Shown in pieces: positions 1-8,435 of a stretch of DNA of 64,000 nt (positions are counted from its first letter, which is position 1; each line of letters starts with the position of its first letter). Both the position numbers and the translations under genes were made by a program. Below the pieces are notes generated by a model. The model saw nothing but the letters and a program-made list of their open reading frames with translations, was not told the DNA's origin and did no database searches. Source of the DNA: Bin5 sp965218625 (GTDB taxonomy: Bacteria; Chloroflexota; Anaerolineae; Caldilineales; Caldilineaceae); assembly GCA_965218625.1 (NCBI GenBank), contig CBDCLG010000020.1:62001-126000 (forward strand), in the 5' to 3' direction.

Positions 1-1143
1 CTTGAAGAGCGCCGCCAGCGCCGCGCCAGTGTGCGGACATGTGTACATTCCCGTGGTATCCGCCATCGCTGCGGCCGCAGCGATCTCATGCTCACTAACC
101 TGCTCGACAATGCCCTCGGTCTCCTGAATCGCCTGCACCGCTTTCTCGTAGCTGACAGGATCACCGATCTGTATCGCGGACGCCAGCGTCGACTCAGCCT
201 CTACGCTGACCTTTTCACGGAAGTCGTTCAAATAACTGAGATAAAAAGGGTTGGCCCTGCTGGCCTGGGCCGCGACCAGACGGGGCAGACGGGTGATAAT
301 GCCGACCTCCTGCATCATCTTCAGCCCCTTGTACAGCGCGCTGATGTTGCCCAGATTTCCCACGGGGATAATGATCCAATCAGGTATCTCCCAGTCAAAC
401 TGCTGCACGATTTCCACGCCGACGGTTTTCTGGCCTTCTATCCGCAGCGAATTCATCGAATTGGCGAGGTATATCGAAGAATCGGGGCTTTCACCGTCAT
501 GGGTAATCTCGCGAATGACGCGCATGCAGCCGTCAAAGTCCGTGTCAAGCGCAAGAACGTATGCGCCGTTCGCGATCGGCTGTATCAGCTGCGCAGGGCT
601 GACCTTGCCCTCCGGCAGAAAGATGACCGCGGGAATGCCTGCTGCTGCAGCATAGGCGGCAAGCGCGGCGCTGGTATCACCAGTGCTTGCGCACGCGACC
701 GCCCTGACCGGCACGCCTACTTCCTGCATCTGTTTGACAACGCTGATCAACACCGTCATGCCCAGGTCCTTGAAGCTGCCGGTGTGGCTAATGCCGCATA
801 ACTTCACCCACAGCTCGGACAGGCCAACCTGTCGGCCAAGCCGCTCAGCCCAGAAGAGGTTGGAGTTGCCCTCGTACATGCTGACGACATTGTCATCAGC
901 GATTGTGGGCATGATCCACTCTTTCTTGCCCCATACGCCGCTGCCGTAGGGCCACTCGGTCGTACCGACCCGCTCGTCGAAAAGACGCTTCCATTCGTCA
1001 GCCGAACGAGCCCGCAATGCGTCAATGTCGTGCTGCACCTCAAGCAGACCGCCGCATTTGGGGCAGGTGTAAATTACTTCAAGGACCGAATATGTCCCTG
1101 GACAGCCGCGGAAGCAGCGAAAGTGGGATTTAAGTTCGGACAT
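1..1143 (-). CDS. thrC: Threonine synthase, partial (3' end beyond the window)
   Basis: PLP enzyme that converts O-phosphohomoserine to threonine in the cytoplasm. The 381 codons seen are open to the window edge. The N-terminus has a short Cys-rich motif (CRGCPGTYS followed by YTCPKCGGLL), as in bacterial long-type enzymes. The PLP-lysine motif is SHTGSFKDLG near residue 120, followed by the glycine/serine-rich ASTGDTSAALAAYA cofactor loop and the later IIPVGNLGNI motif. ATG at 1143 was chosen because it gives the usual N-terminus. It lies 189 bp downstream of etfA on the same strand, so co-transcription is possible but not shown. The C-terminus is missing. Family call is secure. Confidence 0.93.
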   Translation of the reverse strand, partial: MSELKSHFRCFRGCPGTYSVLEVIYTCPKCGGLLEVQHDIDALRARSADEWKRLFDERVGTTEWPYGSGVWGKKEWIMPTIADDNVVSMYEGNSNLFWAERLGRQVGLSELWVKLCGISHTGSFKDLGMTVLISVVKQMQEVGVPVRAVACASTGDTSAALAAYAAAAGIPAVIFLPEGKVSPAQLIQPIANGAYVLALDTDFDGCMRVIREITHDGESPDSSIYLANSMNSLRIEGQKTVGVEIVQQFDWEIPDWIIIPVGNLGNISALYKGLKMMQEVGIITRLPRLVAAQASRANPFYLSYLNDFREKVSVEAESTLASAIQIGDPVSYEKAVQAIQETEGIVEQVSEHEIAAAAAMADTTGMYTCPHTGAALAALFK

Positions 1144-1332
1144 GGAGATTCACCACAATGGCGGGCGCCAAGTCACGCCCGGCAGCGCCGACCCTTCGAG
1201 TCTGGCATCTACCTGGAAGACGTGACGGAAGAATCACGGACAGTGCGCGTACTGTAACATAGCGAAATTGAGCCAAAGAAGGAAGGCTTTCGCGCCACGT
1301 GGGCGGGATCGCGTACTCCAATGGCAGAGAGG

Positions 1333-2313
1333 TCAGGTAAGGCGTTTTCTGAACTCGGCCGTCAACGCGGGCACGGCCTCAAACAGGTCATCGACGATGC
1401 CGTACTTGGCGCGCTCGAAAATCGGCGCTTCGCCATCTTTATTGATGGCGACAATAATCTTGCTGTTGCCCATCCCGGCGAGATGCTGGATCGCGCCGGA
1501 AATCCCGCAGGCTATGTACAGGTCCGGCCTGACAGTCTTGCCTGTCTGTCCCACCTGGTGCTTGTAGGGAATGTAACCGGCGTCGACTGCGGCCCGGCTG
1601 GCTCCGAGCGCCGCGCCCAGAGTCTCGGCCAGCTCTCCGACGATTTCGAACCCTTTGGCAGGGTCCGCGGCCACGCCGCGCCCGCCCGAAACGATGATAT
1701 GAGCGTCGGTCAGCCCGATCTCGCCCGAATCCGCGGCACGAAAATCGATGACTTTCTCACGAATCTCGTCTTCATCCAGCGCCACATCCAACATTTCCAG
1801 CGCGCCTGGACCGCCCAGCGGTTCCGGCATCGGAAATGAACGCGGGCGCACGCTCGCAACCGCCAAACTGCTCTCAAAGCGAAGCTCCGCTCGAATGTTG
1901 CCCGAATAGATTGTGCGCGCGGCCACCAACTCGCCTCCCTCGACCCACAGATCGGAGGCGTTGGCGGCAATACCGGCCTGCTGCCGGCAGGCTACGGTCG
2001 CCGCCAAGGTGCCGCCGCGAATCGATCCGTTGGTAAGAAATGCCCTCGCCCCGGCGCGTTCGACCGCCTGCTCGGCGAGCGCGGCATACGGCTGCAAACG
2101 GAAACGGGACAAGGTGGCGTCAGCCGCTGCGTAGACTGTGTCGGCTCCATAGGTGAACGCGCGGCGGGCCGCCTCGTCCACTTCATCCCCAATCAAGAGG
2201 GCTGCGGCCGTGGTCTCCAGTTCCAGGGCCAGCTGCTTCGCTTTGGCCAGGAGTTCCCAGCAGTTTGATACCACCCGACCATCATTCTGTTCAATCCAGA
2301 CGAGAATCGACAT
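1333..2313 (-). CDS. etfA: Electron transfer flavoprotein, alpha subunit
   Basis: Predicted 326-residue alpha subunit of the cytoplasmic ETF heterodimer, which takes electrons from acyl-CoA dehydrogenases and passes them towards the quinone pool. The C-terminal FAD domain carries the family signature (ACGISGAIQHLAGMGNSK) and the preceding SGGRGV and VGQTGKTVRPDLY motifs. The start at ATG 2313 is preceded by AGAGGAAAG, a good ribosome-binding site; an upstream in-frame start would add 13 residues without homology. It is last in the order acyl-CoA dehydrogenase, etfB, etfA, with gaps of 60-70 bp, which indicates one operon. Confidence 0.95.
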   Translation of the reverse strand: MSILVWIEQNDGRVVSNCWELLAKAKQLALELETTAAALLIGDEVDEAARRAFTYGADTVYAAADATLSRFRLQPYAALAEQAVERAGARAFLTNGSIRGGTLAATVACRQQAGIAANASDLWVEGGELVAARTIYSGNIRAELRFESSLAVASVRPRSFPMPEPLGGPGALEMLDVALDEDEIREKVIDFRAADSGEIGLTDAHIIVSGGRGVAADPAKGFEIVGELAETLGAALGASRAAVDAGYIPYKHQVGQTGKTVRPDLYIACGISGAIQHLAGMGNSKIIVAINKDGEAPIFERAKYGIVDDLFEAVPALTAEFRKRLT

Positions 2314-2373
2314 TGTCTTTCCTCTTGTCAGGAAAGATTGACTGCAAGCCAAACTTCCCCACGATTCGCATCG

Positions 2374-3159
2374 CTAAATTACCTTTTCCGCCAGCAGAGC
2401 ATCGGCTAGCTGCGCGGCCTTCTCCTCTACCGTATTGCCCTCGAAGATGCGCACCTGCACACGTTCCGGCTCCGGCTTGCTCATCCCTCCCCAGCGCACT
2501 GTGCGCGACGGGCCGACCTGCAAGTCGTCCACGCCCAGTACCGGAATCTGCGCCCGGCTGGCCTTGCGGATGCCCATGAAGCTCGGGTAGCGAGGTTCGT
2601 TGATCTCCTTGGCCACGCTCACCACCAGCGGCAGCGGCGTCTCGACGGTCTCCTGCCCGCCTTCAAAGACCTGTTCGGCGATCAGCTTGCCATCGACAAT
2701 GTCGACGATCCGGGTGACATTGACCAGCAGGTCCCGCCCCAACATGCAGGCCACGCCGGCATAGATGACGCCGCTGTTTCCGTCTACACTCATCTTCCCG
2801 GCCAGCACAAGCGAGACACCGTCCTCTCCTCCGGCGTGCTTGACCGCCCCGGCCAGGGCCTCGGCCGTTGCCCATTCGTCGCCTTCGCCGATCACCCGCT
2901 CGTCCACCAGCAGTCCACTGTCCACGCCCATGGCGAGGGCATGTTTCAGAGCATCGGTATCGCCCTCTTGCCCAAGGGAGATGGCGGTCGATTCGCAATT
3001 GAACCGGTCGGAAAGATCGATCGCCTCCTCAACTGCAAACTCGTCCCAGGGATTGAGGACCATTGTCGCCCTAACCTCCCCGGAGCGCGCCTCGTCCACG
3101 GTTACTTTGGGCAGCTCCGCCGTGTCAGGCGTCTGTTTTATCAGCACCGCTACCTTCAC
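2374..3159 (-). CDS. etfB: Electron transfer flavoprotein, beta subunit
   Basis: 261-residue beta subunit, the partner of EtfA, carrying the AMP site of classical ETFs. The N-terminus MKVAVLIKQTPDT and the early NPWDEFAVEEA motif are typical, as is the SVAKEINEPRYPSFMGIRKA segment near residue 190 that forms the protein-docking loop region. The length matches the family. It sits between the acyl-CoA dehydrogenase gene and etfA, all on the minus strand, so the three should form a dedicated electron-transfer module for fatty-acyl or branched-chain acyl-CoA oxidation. Confidence 0.95.
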   Translation of the reverse strand: MKVAVLIKQTPDTAELPKVTVDEARSGEVRATMVLNPWDEFAVEEAIDLSDRFNCESTAISLGQEGDTDALKHALAMGVDSGLLVDERVIGEGDEWATAEALAGAVKHAGGEDGVSLVLAGKMSVDGNSGVIYAGVACMLGRDLLVNVTRIVDIVDGKLIAEQVFEGGQETVETPLPLVVSVAKEINEPRYPSFMGIRKASRAQIPVLGVDDLQVGPSRTVRWGGMSKPEPERVQVRIFEGNTVEEKAAQLADALLAEKVI

Positions 3160-3228
3160 ACAGCGCTCCTTTCGTAGTTCGTGTTGCCCCGCGATTGCGG
3201 GGTCGCCGCCGGCCGCAGCGGTTTGACC

Positions 3229-4449
3229 CTACGCATCCTCCTGCCAAGCATCGGCATCGTAGGCCGGCATCGGACAGCGCAGGGGCCGGTCCTGCCGCAT
3301 GCCCAATGTGTAAGCAGCCTGCATCAGCGTGTGGATCTGACTCGTACCCTCATAGATCACCGCGCTCTTGGTGTTGCGCAGATGGCGCTCAACATTGAAT
3401 TCGTCCGAGTAGCCGTAGGCCCCATGAATCTGCACGGCATTGTCAGCGGCACGGCGGGCCGCCTCCGTGCAGAACCATTTGGCCATGCTGGTCTCGCGCG
3501 TGTTGCGCTCGCCCCGGTTCTTGAGCAAACCGACCTTCCAAACCAGCAACTCGCCTATATCGAGGTCCTGCTGCATCTGAGCGATCATCTGCTGTATCAG
3601 CTGGTGTTCCCCTATCGGCTTGCCAAACGTCTTGCGATGCAAAGCATATTGCACCGACTGGTCAATGCAGGCACGAATAATCCCGACCGCGCCGGACGCA
3701 ACGCCGAAACGGGCGTTGTCGAGGCAGCTCATCGCAATCTTGAAGCCTTCACCCTCTGCGCCCAGGCGGTGAGCCGCCGGAACAGGCACATTCTGCATAT
3801 TGATCCAGCCGGTGTTGCTGGCGCGGACCCCCATCTTCCCTTCAAGGGTGCCGGTCGTCAGCCCTTCCCAACCGCGCTCCACAATGAATGCCGAGATGCC
3901 GCGGGCGCCGTCTTCCGGCTGCGTCTTGGCAAAGACCAGGAATCGGTCGGCCACGTCCGCGAGCGTGATCCACATCTTCTCCCCGCTGAGAAGGTAGCTA
4001 TCGCCGTCGCGACGGGCGCGGCTCTGGAGCGCGGATACGTCCGACCCGGCGCCCGGCTCGGTCAGACCAAAGCAGGCAATGTGCACGCCCGCGGCCAGGT
4101 CGGGCAGAAAAGCTTCCTTCTGCTCCTCTGTGCCCCACTGAAAGATCGGCAGCGCATGCAGCGCCAGATGGACCGCAATCGTCTCGCGCACCGACGAGTC
4201 GCCGTACTCCAACGCCTCCGAGACGATGCCAAGTGAGTGAAAGTCCATCCCCGCGCCCCCGTATCGCGCCGGCAGGCAGATCCCCAGAAAGCCGAGTTGC
4301 GCCATTTTGGGCAGCAGCTCGTACGGAAACGTGTGGTTGCGGTCGTGTTCGGCGATGATCGGCATGACCTCGTTGCGAGTGAAGTCATAGGCCGTCTTGC
4401 GGACCAGTTCGTGCTCCTCTGTGTAGAGCAATTCCTGCGTTGAAGCCAT
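3229..4449 (-). CDS. Acyl-CoA dehydrogenase
   Basis: FAD-dependent alpha,beta-dehydrogenation of an acyl-CoA, with ETF (next genes) as electron acceptor. The 406-residue chain shows the family order: helical N-domain, the CFGLTEPGAGSDVSA signature near residue 130, WITLADVAD flavin contact, and the C-terminal helical domain with RKTFGKPIGEHQ and YEGTSQIHT. The glutamate in YEGT lies at the position of the catalytic base in short-chain and glutaryl-type enzymes. ATG 4449 has AAGGAC upstream; an alternative start at 4500 is less likely. Substrate chain length is not determinable. A structured leader precedes it. Confidence 0.93.
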   Translation of the reverse strand: MASTQELLYTEEHELVRKTAYDFTRNEVMPIIAEHDRNHTFPYELLPKMAQLGFLGICLPARYGGAGMDFHSLGIVSEALEYGDSSVRETIAVHLALHALPIFQWGTEEQKEAFLPDLAAGVHIACFGLTEPGAGSDVSALQSRARRDGDSYLLSGEKMWITLADVADRFLVFAKTQPEDGARGISAFIVERGWEGLTTGTLEGKMGVRASNTGWINMQNVPVPAAHRLGAEGEGFKIAMSCLDNARFGVASGAVGIIRACIDQSVQYALHRKTFGKPIGEHQLIQQMIAQMQQDLDIGELLVWKVGLLKNRGERNTRETSMAKWFCTEAARRAADNAVQIHGAYGYSDEFNVERHLRNTKSAVIYEGTSQIHTLMQAAYTLGMRQDRPLRCPMPAYDADAWQEDA

Positions 4450-4528
4450 GGATGCTGTCCTTGGCAAGTGTCCCCGGCGCCCAAAGCCGCGGTGCGGCAA
4501 CTGTCAACAGTGAAGTCATGAAAGAAAT

Positions 4529-4599
4529 AGGCGGAGACGCCATTGTCTCCGCCTAAGAAGAGGTGGACGCCTCTTCGACACGCCTTGCTGCGGCGTGCC
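4529..4599 (-). promoter_or_regulatory. Three consecutive hairpins in the leader of the acyl-CoA dehydrogenase operon
   Basis: Three adjacent inverted repeats were found: 4577-4599 (8 bp with one GU), 4558-4575 (6 bp, AAGAGG/CCTCTT) and 4529-4554 (perfect 10 bp, AGGCGGAGAC/GTCTCCGCCT). Read on the minus strand, the last hairpin is followed by TATTTCTTTC, like an intrinsic terminator. They lie between a candidate promoter (4623-4651) and the start codon at 4449. They could therefore be an attenuator or riboswitch-like leader, or simply terminators of the gene ending at 4754. The base pairing is seen; the role is inference. Confidence 0.55.
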
Positions 4600-4622
4600 A
4601 AGCTTGCAGTGTTTACCTGTCC

Positions 4623-4651
4623 AGTATAGCAAAACGTCGCGAACTATTCAA
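4623..4651 (-). promoter_or_regulatory. Candidate sigma70 promoter for the acyl-CoA dehydrogenase/etfBA operon
   Basis: On the minus strand TTGAAT (4646-4651) and TATACT (4623-4628) are separated by exactly 17 bp, a good match to -35 and -10 consensus. The predicted start near 4616 gives a leader of about 165 nt before ATG 4449. Confidence 0.6.
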
Positions 4652-4753
4652 GAACCGGCTTGCTGATACGCAGCCGGCAACCAGAAGACGTTGCATACAA
4701 GGCAATGGGCCCGACGGTTTGATCAGATGCTCAACGTAAACGGCGGAAACCGT

Positions 4754-5692
4754 CTAGCGCAGGTCATGCTCCATGACCGCTCCGCCATGCCAGACAGGAC
4801 CCTTCCAGGAGACTTCGCCGCTGTCGCTCTCCACGCGTATGACCTGGCCCGTGTAGATAGCCTGAATATCATGTTCTGGCAGCGCCGTTGCCACGATGCA
4901 CCCGCTCTCAGTAACGAAAGAAGCGATTTCGCTGTCAGTAGCATAGAAATCGAAGATGCCAAATCCGAGCGCCTTATCTTCCTCGGCCAGGTCCTCAAGG
5001 TTGACCGGAGCGATATGCAGAAAGAATCGATTGGAAAGATCATCATCGCTACAAGGACTCTTCACGTAGATCAACCGGTCGTCGTGGATGTAAACATCGA
5101 AGAGCGATCGGATCGCGGCTCCCTCGAACGGGACGTCTCGAAGCGCCCGAATCGCAGGGTCGTCGACTTCTGCGGCGATTCGGGCGATGAATTCCACCTC
5201 GGCTGACGCTGCTTCTCGCTTTCGCCGTGCAATTTCAAAATCTACAAATTCGAGTGGCGTCCACCCTGCCGCCTGCCGGGACTCTATCAAGACGTAAAAC
5301 TCGCCATCAATTTCCGACCAGGCATAGTCCGTTACTCGAACCTCTTTGCAATCACGAACGAATCCCCGGTTCCTGCCCTTAGAACCGGTGTAGGCACTAT
5401 TCGTATCAACGTTTGAATTTATGCCGGGATACTCCCAGACATCGGTCCCACCTTGATTCCAACGGGCGTTCATCGAACACGCCGTGTGTGCCTGAACGGG
5501 AAGCGCTGCCAACTCCGTTGGCAGCGCAGGCATCGGATGGAGGATAGGACCGCCACAGCCGGTAATTGCGCAATACAGGATTCGGAGGCAGGCAACAGAG
5601 GCTATGAATGCCAAAATGACGACGACAGCTGTGGTCCAGCAAGCCCTCTTGCGGGATCTGGGGCGATCCAACTCCGGATTCTGAACGCGCAT
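4754..5692 (-). CDS. Membrane-anchored protein of unknown function
   Basis: 312 residues. The N-terminus is basic (RSRKRACW) and followed by one hydrophobic segment at about residues 19-43, then a Cys-containing extracytoplasmic part, so a signal anchor is likely. The C-terminal third contains SLFDVYIHDDRLIYVKSPC, FFLHIAPVNLEDL and a final ATALPEHDIQAIYTGQV. From memory this resembles a domain found at the end of several large Chloroflexota membrane proteins, but I cannot name it. ATG 5692 is used; GTG 5698 is also possible. It stands alone, divergent from the CPBP gene at 5796 with about 100 bp between. Function unknown. Confidence 0.7.
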   Translation of the reverse strand: MRVQNPELDRPRSRKRACWTTAVVVILAFIASVACLRILYCAITGCGGPILHPMPALPTELAALPVQAHTACSMNARWNQGGTDVWEYPGINSNVDTNSAYTGSKGRNRGFVRDCKEVRVTDYAWSEIDGEFYVLIESRQAAGWTPLEFVDFEIARRKREAASAEVEFIARIAAEVDDPAIRALRDVPFEGAAIRSLFDVYIHDDRLIYVKSPCSDDDLSNRFFLHIAPVNLEDLAEEDKALGFGIFDFYATDSEIASFVTESGCIVATALPEHDIQAIYTGQVIRVESDSGEVSWKGPVWHGGAVMEHDLR

Positions 5693-5795
5693 GGGCACCA
5701 GCCGAATCGGGCTGCCTCACCTTACAATCTGCCAGTCGAAAACACGGGCGGTGTCCACATTTGAAGGCTCTGGCCCCGTCGCCTACACTACGGGC

Positions 5796-6485
5796 ATGAC
5801 GTGGCAATACATCCTCTTTGTGACGCTTACCCTGCTCATAACGGCGCTGGTCGGCTATGGCGCCTATACAACCGCGCGCCTGTTGCGTCACTGGCAGCCC
5901 GATGTAAACATCCTGCTGCTCCCTGCCGAAAACGCGCTGCGCGCTTTGGTTTTGGCCGTCTGCCTTCTATTGGGTCGCGGCAGTGGTCTGCCACCCGAAA
6001 CGCTGGGCTGGCAGATTAACAACGCGGGTTTGCAACTATTAACCGGTCTCCTGACCGGCCTCGGCCTGGCTATCCTCTTTTTCGCAGTGGGCCAGCTCCT
6101 GAAGCGCGCCGCACCGACTTCGTTCTACCGCCCGATTCTGGCCCTGGTTGTTCCCCGCAGCCGCAAGGAGGCCCTCCTTCTGCCCTTCGCGCTCATATTG
6201 AGCGTACTCTTCGAGGAGCTGCTTTTCCGGAGCCTGCTCATCGGCGGGCTCTCGCCTTTGCTGCCGACCGCCTGGCTGATCATCGGCTTCAGCTTCATCT
6301 TCGGACTGCTGCACAGTCCGCAGGGTTTGTGGGGCATTGCCGGCGCCGGCGCGGCGGGCGTCGTCTTCGGGCTGCTGTTCATTTGGCAGCAGAGCCTGCT
6401 CGCGCCGTTTGTCGCCCACTTCGTTGCCAACGCCGTGCAGATCTGGCTGGCCAGCCGGGAAGTTATGCGCTCGCCGCCGGCGTGA
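5796..6485 (+). CDS. CPBP-family intramembrane metalloprotease (CAAX protease-like)
   Basis: 229-residue polytopic membrane protein with roughly six to eight hydrophobic segments. The family motifs are present in order: EELLFRSLLIGG (the EExxxR motif, near residue 145), FGLLHSPQG (FxxxH, near 170) and FVAHFVANAV (HxxxN, near 210). These supply the proposed glutamate/histidine catalytic and metal-binding residues. ATG 5796 starts just before the first membrane helix; the longer reading frame upstream adds a hydrophilic stretch that overlaps the divergent gene. Substrate unknown; bacterial members are often linked to peptide maturation or immunity. No operon partner. Confidence 0.87.
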   Translation: MTWQYILFVTLTLLITALVGYGAYTTARLLRHWQPDVNILLLPAENALRALVLAVCLLLGRGSGLPPETLGWQINNAGLQLLTGLLTGLGLAILFFAVGQLLKRAAPTSFYRPILALVVPRSRKEALLLPFALILSVLFEELLFRSLLIGGLSPLLPTAWLIIGFSFIFGLLHSPQGLWGIAGAGAAGVVFGLLFIWQQSLLAPFVAHFVANAVQIWLASREVMRSPPA

Positions 6486-6554
6486 ACGACGATGCGATTG
6501 AACTGGGCTCTCTGCGATTCAAGGGGGCCGCAATCGCCGGCAGGAAGCACAGGC

Positions 6555-7316
6555 TTACGCCGCCGAACGCGAAGTCTCCTGGTAAATGCCCCGCAGCCCG
6601 TTGCGGCGAATGCGGAGGACGTCCCGCACCATTTTGAAGGTGTCGACCACGGGATTGATGCGGCTCTCTGTCATGTAATACCAGTTTATCGGTATTTCAA
6701 TCACTCGCAGGCCGCGACAGCGGCTGATGTACAGGACCTCGGGATCGAAGCCCCAGCCGTCGATCGTCTGGTGAGGAAAGACCTGCGCCGCCGCCGCCCG
6801 TGTAAACATCTTGAAGCCGCACTGCGTATCTTCAATCCCCGGTATGATCAGCCGTCGCACAACGAAATTGAAGACCCGCCCCATCAGGTGACGATAGGTT
6901 GGCTCGTTGTAGCGAACTGCGCCCACTATCTCGCGGCTGGCGATGGCAACGTCGTACCCGCCGGTCTCCTGCCGGGGCGGCAAAAACTTGGCGATCTCCT
7001 CGATCGGCATCGAGAGGTCGGCATCGCAGATGAAAAGAAAATCGCCCTCGCCGACCAGCATCCCCGTTTTCACTGCCGCCCCTTTGCCGCGCGCGCTGTG
7101 CAGCAACTCCAGCGTGAACGGGTCCTCCGGTCTGAGCGTCCGCGCGAAATCCCGCACCACTTCGTTGGTCTCGTCAGTCGAACCGTTTTCCACCACAAGA
7201 ATCTCGGTTGAGTAGGACTGGGCACGCAAATAGGTGGAGATCTTCGATAAGGAGTCGGGCAAACGCCGCGCCTCATTGTAAGCGGGAATGATAATCGTCA
7301 AGTAGGGACGCGACAC
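6555..7316 (-). CDS. Glycosyltransferase family 2, dolichyl/polyprenyl-phosphate sugar transferase type
   Basis: 253-residue GT-A enzyme. It has TIIIPAYNEARRLPDSL at the N-terminus, VVENGSTDET, the metal-binding CDADLSMP near residue 100, and DTQCGFKMFTR with DPEVLY and EIPINWYY in the C-terminal half. This is the pattern of DPM1/ALG5-like enzymes that transfer a sugar to a polyprenyl phosphate. GTG at 7316 was chosen because GGGGAG lies six bases upstream; a longer GTG start at 7355 exists. No membrane helices are evident. It is followed upstream by a membrane protein gene on the same strand, 60 bp away. Confidence 0.88.
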   Translation of the reverse strand: MSRPYLTIIIPAYNEARRLPDSLSKISTYLRAQSYSTEILVVENGSTDETNEVVRDFARTLRPEDPFTLELLHSARGKGAAVKTGMLVGEGDFLFICDADLSMPIEEIAKFLPPRQETGGYDVAIASREIVGAVRYNEPTYRHLMGRVFNFVVRRLIIPGIEDTQCGFKMFTRAAAAQVFPHQTIDGWGFDPEVLYISRCRGLRVIEIPINWYYMTESRINPVVDTFKMVRDVLRIRRNGLRGIYQETSRSAA

Positions 7317-7377
7317 GAATTTCTCCCCGCCCAGCGGCGATTGAACGGCGTCCACGCAAGAGGCCGGCAGCTTACCA

Positions 7378-8277
7378 TTATGCGCTCATACTCGTCAGGC
7401 TGAACAGCGCCAAAAACGAAAGCGCCTGTACCAACAACGTTCCCGCCCAGAACAGGTGCGCTCCTGACGGCTGGCTGCGCTGCTTCATCCACAGGCCGGC
7501 CGCACTGTTGATCAAGTAGGTGAGGAGACCGATTGATGGCAGAAGAAAAAGGGCGCTTTTGGGACGAATGCTGTCCGGCACACCCTGCCGATTGTAGTGA
7601 AACACCAGCGTTTCCGGCAACTGTGGAAAGCGGAACATAAGATATCCGAAGAGAATGAGGCAGCCAACCAGCCCAGCCGCCAGCAGCCAGCGCCCAGCTG
7701 TCGATTCTGTAGCGACCACATAGTAGTTGGTCCGCTCTTCACGCTGAAACGACAGCCTGCGAGAGAGCCCCAGTCGATTCAGCGCCTGCAGATCCTCCAG
7801 AAATTCATCCGGGTCGGCCGGAGATATGGCGTATATCCCGCCGTCGGTCTCGATCAAAAGGCACCGGTCCAGCGGAACACTCGCCATGCGCACAAGCCGT
7901 TGGCCATGTCCCCCTTCAACCGTCCGCACGAACGGGGACGGCCAGGCCAGAATCGAGGGCCGCAAGGCAAACTCATCAACACCTTCGATGATGCGCCGAA
8001 TGCTGTGAAGCGGAATGACCTGGCACTTGCCGGCCCAGCGGACGCGCAGCGCATTGCGGTCAAGCCAGTATTCGAGATTGAATGCGCCCCATGTCCGCAT
8101 CGACACGTGAATCAGGGCGGGCAAAGTGACGAGAATGGCCAGAAGCAGCAGAAAACTGCTCCACGTGATCGGCTTTAGCGTCAGCCACATGAGCAGTGTC
8201 GCATCTGTCAACAGAAGCCAACAGAGCGCGGCCAGTCCATGCCAGCGAGTACGGTCTGAAGGGGCTGCGTATACCAT
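7378..8277 (-). CDS. Membrane protein with bacterial PH-like and DUF1648-like regions
   Basis: About 299 residues. Two hydrophobic helices lie at about residues 15-60. A soluble stretch follows (LEYWLDRNALRVRWAGKCQVIPLHSIRRI, described here by its key residues L..D.N.L.V.W....IPL..I) that looks like a bacterial pleckstrin-homology fold. Three further helices come at about residues 195-295. The segment ETLVFHYNRQGVPDS matches the DUF1648 idea of a HYN..G.PD turn between helices. ATG 8277 was used; TTG 8286 is possible. Probably a structural or stress-related membrane protein; no enzymatic motif is visible. It may be co-transcribed with the glycosyltransferase. Confidence 0.75.
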   Translation of the reverse strand: MVYAAPSDRTRWHGLAALCWLLLTDATLLMWLTLKPITWSSFLLLLAILVTLPALIHVSMRTWGAFNLEYWLDRNALRVRWAGKCQVIPLHSIRRIIEGVDEFALRPSILAWPSPFVRTVEGGHGQRLVRMASVPLDRCLLIETDGGIYAISPADPDEFLEDLQALNRLGLSRRLSFQREERTNYYVVATESTAGRWLLAAGLVGCLILFGYLMFRFPQLPETLVFHYNRQGVPDSIRPKSALFLLPSIGLLTYLINSAAGLWMKQRSQPSGAHLFWAGTLLVQALSFLALFSLTSMSA

Positions 8278-8435
8278 GCGTGCCAATTCAATAACGCCTG
8301 CCTTGCGCCAAACCGCGGCGCCAAAAAGGGGACCTTCGCGCCTGCTTCAGACCCGATCCGTACTGCGAGACAGTGTGCCGCAATACGCTCATGACGACCG
8401 AACTCTGCAAGATCGAGCCCCCAGACCCCTCGTTC

